This document shows, piece by piece, positions 58,181 through 64,000 of a stretch of DNA of 64,000 bases. The position numbers and the translations under genes were made by a program. The notes beneath the pieces are model-generated. The model ran no database searches. It was given only the letters and a program-made list of their open reading frames with translations, and had not been told where the DNA came from. This DNA is from Selaginella moellendorffii (Eukaryota > Streptophyta > Lycopodiopsida > Selaginellales > Selaginellaceae), in NCBI RefSeq assembly GCF_000143415.4, contig NW_003314269.1:2907060-2971059 (forward strand), written 5' to 3'. The first letter of the stretch is position 1. Each line of letters opens with the position of its first letter.

Positions 58181-59950
58181 CTTTCTCACGAATCTTTCGC
58201 GCGTTTTTTAACGGACATGAAAGCTTTCCACGAAGCTCTTTGGGCTTGATCCATATTGTCCACTATTCTCCAGGCCATGGCATGCTTTCTTGAAGTAAAC
58301 ACACGAAAGGAGTGCTGCCACGAGAACTTCGACGGAAACATTCCCGATCTGGACGAGCTTCACATTTTGCAAGCAGCGAAGATTTCCCAGCATCACGAGT
58401 CCAGCGTTGGAGATCCGGCAATACGATAGATTTAGCTGGTAAGAGAAGAAAAACGACCGTAAGCTTTTGAGAAGAAAGAAGTTTTTTCTCCAGGCCAACT
58501 CCTTTGCAACCCCGGATCTCGAGCTGCTGGAGATAGCTGAGCTGCGAATTGAAGACGATGGAAGCGTCCGTGATGTTTGGACAGTACGAGAGGATTAGAA
58601 TTCTCAACTTGCGACAGCCAGCGGCTATGGACGCAACTCCCGCATCACCAACATTCCCCGACCTGTACGTTGCTAAACAAAAAAGTGAGACTTTTATGCT
58701 GGCACTTCGGAAAGTCCACAAAACTGACCTGTATAAATCGAGCTTGATCAAGTTGTCTTCCAACATGGTCGGTGCCATTGTCGCTGACCTTGCAAAACCC
58801 GAGCTTGAGAGTCTTCAAAAACCTACATTTCGCAATACATTCCAGTCCTGCATAGAAAACCACCTCTTTACTGTCAGCTTTGAGCTACACTCTCATACCT
58901 GCGTCATCGATGTTGCAATCGGTCACGTCCAGTTCTTCCAAGCAGCTACAACGATCTATCAACAGTGGAATCAACAAGCTTCGATCTTTAAGCTGACAAG
59001 GCCCGCGCTCGACCTTGCGATGTTGCAAGCAGTGATCTCCGTGAGGTGGTGGCAGCAAGTAAGATCAAGCTTCCAGGGGTTTTTGCAGCCATGTAAAATG
59101 GAAGCCATGCCAGAATCCGTCTCTACACTTGCTCAAACTTAAGTCGCTTAGCTGAAGACAGCAAGAGCCCACGAAGCGAAGCCCATCGCCGGCGATTTCG
59201 CAGCCAGCCAGCTTAAGTGTTTGGATCTGCGTGAGCTTTCCAACTGCTTCCAACAGCTGGCCAGTGATCTGCGATCGTTTTTCTCACGAGTATAAGAACC
59301 AGACTAATTGATACTCCACAAGGAACTTACAGACGAAAGCTTTAGAAATTGCAAGCTTCACTTCGAGAGAAACGAGATTCCCACATTGGTCAAGACAGAT
59401 CCAGTTCCTGAGAAGAACGAAGACTAGAACGACCGTATTTTAGAATCGTTGTCGTACATACCAGCAATGATGTACTTGTACGAGAATCCCGCGTCTCCAA
59501 CGTTGGAGCACGCAGCCAGATTCAACACTCTGAGAGACGGCAAGTTTGATGACGCCGTCATCCGTGATCTGGGAAACAGTAAGCAAAAACAAAAACAGAT
59601 TTTTTTATCAAACTTGAAAGACACAAGGACCAAAAAGAGAAGTTTCTGGTTAGATCAACCACGGTCTATGCTAAATGAACCAAAGATGGCAACACAGGAA
59701 AAAGAAATGAAAAGCAAAGAGAGACCTTTCGATAGAAACCTCTGTGTATGAGGCGTCCATGGTGGTGGGCTCTTTAGTGTTGGAAGCAAGGAAGCAAAGC
59801 CCCGCATCCGAAATACCAACACAGCCGTTGAGGACGACGACTTGGAGCTTCTTGCAACCGGCTACCAGGCATCCCTCCAGCGTCAAACGTGGCCGACCGG
59901 CGGATTGGGTGCATCCCACAGCCAAGGCTCTCGTACATGGTGCTTCGTCA
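58181..59950 (-). pseudogene. 5'-truncated F-box/LRR (FBL3-like) gene, frame-broken
   Basis: Minus-strand LRR segments appear in the order seen in F-box/LRR protein 3: CKKLQVVVLNGCVGISDAGLCFLA (59.8 kb), ITDDGVI and LPSLRVLNLAACSNVGDAGF (59.5 kb), TQIQTLKLAGCEIAGDGLRFVG (59.2 kb), then LIDRCSCLEELDVTDCNIDDAG (58.95 kb). Next come CRFLKTLKLGFCKVSDNG (58.8 kb), NVGDAGVASIAAGCRKLRILILSYC (58.6 kb) and LNLSYCRISNAGLVMLGNLRCLQNVKL (58.4 kb). Good intron borders join some of them, for example LDLYRS to GNVGDAG. But ITDDGVI and LPSLRV lie in different frames with no room for an intron, the frame shifts again near 58970, and no F-box is found upstream. FBL proteins are substrate receptors of SCF ubiquitin ligases; this copy is probably dead. 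Confidence 0.65.
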
Positions 59951-61949
59951 ACTTGACTCTTGCTTGCATTAAAACAGTTGAAAATTTGTAGAGGCTGTTT
60001 TCACTCTTATTCAACGTAGTACTAATTCACCTTTACAAATAGCGACTTTAGCCTAGGACTTTTGGATTTGATCTGAGTGACAAAACATGGCCACCCCAAT
60101 TGATGCACAGGGAAGAAGGCTGACAAGGACAGCCATAAAGGATGAGGCAGATGACATAGAGGCTGGCGAGATTGTTTGGAAAGTGGGGATTGAGAATTTT
60201 TGCAGTTTCTTGCAGATAGTTTAAGAGTATAAAATTTTAAAATATGCCTGGATATTATAGGTATATACTTTACATCCACTCCAAAAGGAACTAAGTTATA
60301 TTTAATAAAATAACTATCATAATTTAGATAAATTTTGGTGATATATATATATATATCTGTCTGTCTGTCTGTCTGTGTGATATATGGAGTAAAAGTTCTT
60401 TATAATCTTAAACCTAGTGTTAGTATAAATGTTATATATTTTACTAAGCAGCATGTAAAATTTATATAACTAAACATAAATTAAACGTTTCTGTAAACAA
60501 ATATTTTTAAAATTGTCTCCTTATTAAAATAAATGGACGAAATTTAACTTATGCATTAATATTAATTCCCGTATTTAGTGTTTTATACCTTTATCTTGCT
60601 ATATAATAATTTCTTAAATATTAGCAAGAAAATTCTAATCATGTACTCATTTATCTTTTCATAAACTTATACATAAATCCAAGAACCACCAGAGTATATT
60701 TTTTATTGAGGTTAATAAATCTTTGATTAATTTTGGTCAAAATAATTTATTTTCACCTTACATTTTTTATCTATTTTGTGTGGCAAAAATTTACCCATTA
60801 AAACTTTATAATGAAAAAAAGAAATATAATTAAAATACCCAAAGAACCACCTCCATGCTTTCACAACATACAGTTATTTTGAAGATCTTGCATTTTCTAT
60901 ACAAATTCACTATTATACACTTTAGTTTTAGTGGAATTACCATAACTGTAATATATGCTATTATAGGATGAGATTTAAATATACTATTATAATAGATTCA
61001 TAGAACCTTGGGGGATGTATGGGGATAAATAGTCATTAAAAGATTTTTTAATAAGAATGTTTTTTAATTGGCTCCAAGAGGGAAAAATAGGGTGCATTAC
61101 ATTTAATATCAGAAAAAATGACATAATTTCTATTCTTATTTAATTAAACAAGATTATTTTTATTCCTAAAAACTGAAATTATATATTTTAGCAATGAATA
61201 CATAGTATTTTTGTATAAAAAGTTATTTGTTGTATCATATACATGCTTTAATGATATTTAGTTTTTGTAATAACAGGCTTGAAAGCTTATTTTCTAAGCT
61301 ATATGTAATGTTTAAATAAAGAATAAAATCCTTCACATAATTTTAAAGTATAAATGTTCCTAGTAAATTTTATCATTGTCACTGAAGTTCAAGTTCATAA
61401 TAATTTTCTGTATGTTGCATGAAACAATGCTTGGTTTACTTAATAGCCTTTTATTAATCCAATTAATCAAAGAGAAGTTTCTAATTATAAGTATGTTTAT
61501 AATTTATTAATTTTTCAACCATTAGATGGTAGAATAAACTAGAATATACTAGAACATGTTTATAAAAGTTTATAAATTACAAATATGTTTATAATTTTAA
61601 ATATAATCTAAATGAATAACAACCGTTAGATGGTACATTATCTTAGAATATTTAAATATATCCACTTAAAGTTTTATCTTGGTGAATTGTGTCTTAAGAA
61701 AACCAAAAGTAATACTAATTTAAAGAACTGTCATTTTATTTTGAAATATTTTTCTCAAACCAAAACAATAACTGAACACGGGAGCTTTATCGGTAGACGC
61801 AAGAGGTGCTGTGCCAAAACTGGGTAATGCGGAAAAAAATCGGAAGTAGATCTTGCTACTCTGTGATAAAACCACAAAAATCACAAATCAACACAGCTAT
61901 CGCAAAGTACCTTTTTTATTGCATCTTTCTTTTTAGGGTTGTGTTTGGC
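59951..61949. other. AT-rich intergenic DNA
   Basis: About 2 kb, strongly AT-rich from 60200 to 61780, with no gene recognised. Near 61500-61640 the words AACCATTAGATGGTA and AACCGTTAGATGGTA recur about 105 bp apart, with TTTATAA-rich repeats between, a possible small transposon remnant. The last 150 bp are the MED28 promoter. Confidence 0.5.
60340..60376. repeat. (AT)n followed by (CTGT)n microsatellite
   Basis: About eight AT units run directly into five CTGT units, inside AT-rich intergenic DNA. Confidence 0.9.
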
Positions 61950-62421
61950 ATGAGCAGCCTAAACGAAGTCCAGTCGTGGGTCGCGTCTTTGGACGCGACA
62001 TTGTTGCCGTGCCTCCCTGCTCGAGAGCTCCAGGCAGCCGATCGTTCCACTCATCCCTCCCACCACGGTAACATAACATCTTTCTCTTCGGTGTCAAAGG
62101 ATTTTGGTTTTTCGCTTCTAGTGGATGTGGAGCGCCACGCCCGGGAGTTCATGGAAGCGGCGAAGCAGCTGCAAGTATTTTTCATTCGGGTACAGCATGA
62201 ACACCAGCCTCCCAAAGAGGAGCTCTTGAAAAAGGTTCGTCTTTTACTCCATGTGATTTTTCTTGTCTTAGAACTTTAGTCTCCAGGAAATTGCTGGGCT
62301 CGAAAGCGAGCTCAGGGCGAAAGACGAGCTGATTAAACGGCAGAAGAGGCTGCTCCAGGGATGGCGTGACATTCTCAAAGCGCAAAAGCTCAAGCACATT
62401 CATGAGCTCGAGAGAGTCTAA
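61950..62421 (+). CDS. MED28: Mediator complex subunit 28
   Basis: Three exons, 61950-62067, 62122-62234 and 62287-62421, total 366 nt, 121 residues. The motif LPCLPARELQAADRSTHPSHH near the N-terminus and the helix DVERHAREFMEAAKQLQVFF are, as I remember, hallmarks of plant MED28. The rest is a coiled coil (EIAGLESELRAKDELIKRQKRLLQGW). MED28 is a head-module subunit of Mediator, which links transcription factors to RNA polymerase II. TAGGGTT lies at 61934-61940, just upstream of the ATG. The stop codon is 80 bp from the stop of the convergent ZNF830-like gene. Confidence 0.82.
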
Positions 62422-62501
62422 AGCAATTTGTAAGTTACTTGGTAACGAGTTTGATCTTGGAGCATAGCGTCTATACTTGCTAACGAGTTTGATCTTGGGG
62501 C

Positions 62502-63644
62502 TTAGCGTCTACCTCGCCAATCCAAAACCGTGTCTTCGTCGCTCTCGTCATCGCTTGATAATTCGTCAAGTAAGTTCTCTGGCTTCTTTGGCTTTGAGCC
62601 TCCCGACTTGGTCTCGTCGCGTAACTCGAGCTTTCGTTTCTTAAGCATCTCAACGCGTTCCATACAAACGCTGGAAAAAAACAGAGAGAAAGAAAATCAG
62701 AGTTGTGAAAACCCAGAGCAAGAGTCTAGCTCTACCTTTGCTCAATTTCTTCTTCCTCGTGTCGGATTTCTGCTGCTTCAACCTGGATAAATCTATGAGC
62801 GAAAGAGAAATCCACACAAAAGAATACGTACCTCCTCTTCCCGGTGCCTATCATCGACTGCCTTGACATCCTCCTCTATAAGCTTGTGGAAATGGTCCAG
62901 CTCCTCCCTAGACGCAGAAACCTTTTAGCTTCACACCCAAAACCTGGCAAATACGTACTGCATGTTGATCTTAGGCGCTTCTACTCCTCGAGCCTTCATG
63001 TCCGCGGCCGCATTGTCAAAGAAGCCTTCAGGCAAGGGTCCAGTCGTATCCTTGCTTTGAGCAGGAGGAGCTTCACCATTGCTTGGTTTCCGGTTAGAAT
63101 CGGCTGCAAAGTTAGCTATCTCTCAGTCACGGCATCAAAAGATCACAACTAGGCTTGTCTCACCTCGCTGAGAGTCACCTTTTACTGCCTCCGATTTATT
63201 CCCATTTTGCTCGGCTTTTTGCGCTACTGAGGTCGATCGAGTTGGCTCGGCAGTAGCGGCAGCGGCTTTCAATCGCTTTGCTCGCTCTTTCAACTCATCG
63301 GCAGCCTGCAGAAGAAAAGGATTTTTTTTCCCACTCTCAGCCACCCTGCACAGTGAGAAACTTACTTACGCTAAAACGCGAAAGAAATTTCTCTCTCGGC
63401 TTACTTCTTTGTGCTGTTGAGATGCGAGATGAGCTCCCCAAAGAGCCTCCGTCTTGATCGATATGTTACAGACTTTACAAACAAGCTGCCCGAGATCATT
63501 GTACCTGAGAAAGAAAGAAAATCACTCAGATACTCGCTCTTTCTCAATGATTTCGTACCTCGCCAGAGGTGAATCGATCTTCTCCTTGCGCTCCTCCGCC
63601 TGCCGCAGCCGCGACCGGAACATCGCCTTCCTGGTCGCGTCCAT
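62502..63644 (-). CDS. ZNF830: ZNF830/CCDC16-like zinc finger protein
   Basis: A minus-strand gene with several exons; exon 1 is 63559-63644 (ATG at 63644). Exon 2 carries a single C2H2 finger, CKVCNISIKTEALWGAHLASQQH (spacing C-x2-C-x12-H-x5-H), in the U1-like fold. Then come an ADELKERAKRLKAAA helix, a disordered stretch, a GPLPEGFFDN motif typical of the family, and a coiled-coil region (EELDHFHKLIEEDVKAV, RHEEEEIEQR). The acidic end is SSDDESDEDTVLDWRGRR. Animal ZNF830 is a nuclear protein in pre-mRNA splicing and genome stability; the plant homologue is likely a spliceosome-associated factor. Later exon borders were not all resolved. Confidence 0.85.
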
Positions 63645-63691
63645 TCCTCGCGCAGAGAAATTGTAAGAACCCTAAAAACGCAACCCTAAAA
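63645..63691. promoter_or_regulatory. 47-bp divergent promoter between ZNF830 and the OFD1-like gene
   Basis: Only 47 bp separate the two start codons. The gap holds two AACCCTAAAA boxes (63669-63678 and 63682-63691) and no TATA box. Both genes must share this promoter or overlap their leaders. Confidence 0.7.
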
Positions 63692-64000
63692 ATGGAGCCC
63701 TTGTCAGGTGAAGAGCTCAAAGAGGAGCTCTTCTTGTCCTTCCAATCCGCTGGGATTCTCGGGCGTGTCAAGGTTCTTGTCACGCTGATCGCCACGATTT
63801 CCATGGCTAAAATGCCCGCATTCTTTGTGGTTTTCCTTTTCTCTTTCTCTAGAGCCAGCTGCGATCGGCATTGATTCACAAGCTCCGGGGAGACGACCAT
63901 TCGCTGTTTGATCCATCGATGCGGGCAAGGCCATCGCTCCAGGATCGGATCTTAGCGAGCACGTTTGTGGAGTATCTGGAGGCCTACGGCTTTAAGTTCA
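63692..64000 (+). CDS. OFD1-like LisH-domain protein, N-terminal part only
   Basis: Exon 1 is 63692-63772 and exon 2 starts at 63853 and runs off the right edge, with frame kept across the 80-nt intron. The 76 visible residues contain SGEELKEELFLSFQSAGILGRVK, joined to SQLRSALIHKLRGD, then RILASTFVEYLEAYGFKF. This is the pattern of the N-terminus of OFD1 (LxxxF...GIL..LK.QLR..LIHEL, then a LisH motif with V..YL...GY.Y). OFD1 is a centriole and basal-body protein needed for cilia. FOR20/TON1-type LisH proteins are the main alternative. Because only the N-terminus is seen, the call is moderate. Confidence 0.55.

Overview
This is nuclear DNA from a land plant, most likely a lycophyte such as Selaginella. 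The evidence is: spliceosomal genes with very short introns (mostly 50-80 nt); a plant nuclear tRNA-Phe; pentatricopeptide-repeat (PPR) genes; a plastid-type MurC, which bryophytes and lycophytes keep and most angiosperms have lost; a gene whose N-terminus resembles the ciliary protein OFD1, expected only in plants with swimming sperm; and plant-only families (callose synthase, REVEILLE, AKRP, MED28, ERF). There is nothing prokaryotic here: no operons, CRISPR arrays or insertion sequences. The species call is an inference.

Layout. 1-9.6 kb is a gene-poor graveyard: a broken PPR copy, a decayed proteasome RPN3 copy, one apparently intact amaranthin-type lectin fused to an aerolysin-like module, and fragments of a coiled-coil gene. 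9.7-14.3 kb holds two S-type PPR genes on the minus strand with a tRNA-Phe between them, then a proline-rich membrane protein. 14.9-22.8 kb is one callose synthase gene with about 40 small exons. 23.2-26.1 kb has a tiny membrane-protein gene divergent from a complete 14-exon MurC. 27.4-37.5 kb is dense and on the plus strand: ERF factor, ankyrin protein, SufE-NadA quinolinate synthase, OPT transporter, and a proline-rich membrane protein related to the tiny one at 23.4 kb. 37.5-41.5 kb (minus) has a TMEM205-like protein and a BRCT/AT-hook/PHD protein. 41.6-47 kb has a broken S1-like gene, a small secreted-peptide candidate, an alkenal reductase and its scrambled pseudogene. 47.2-56 kb has a receptor-like kinase, an AKRP/EMB506-type ankyrin protein, an unknown ORF, a REVEILLE clock factor and a five-KH RNA-binding protein. 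56-62 kb is AT-rich with a decayed F-box/LRR gene. 62-64 kb has MED28, ZNF830 and the start of the OFD1-like gene.

The genes do not form one pathway. Several act in plastids: MurC (peptidoglycan), quinolinate synthase (NAD synthesis), the AKRP-like protein, and perhaps the PPR proteins. Many housekeeping genes here carry a TAGGGTT/AACCCTA box just upstream of the start codon, and several pairs are divergent with very short gaps.

Exon coordinates were read by hand from splice signals and frame continuity. Total lengths divide by three for the genes where I list every exon. Identities rest on remembered family motifs, not on searches.
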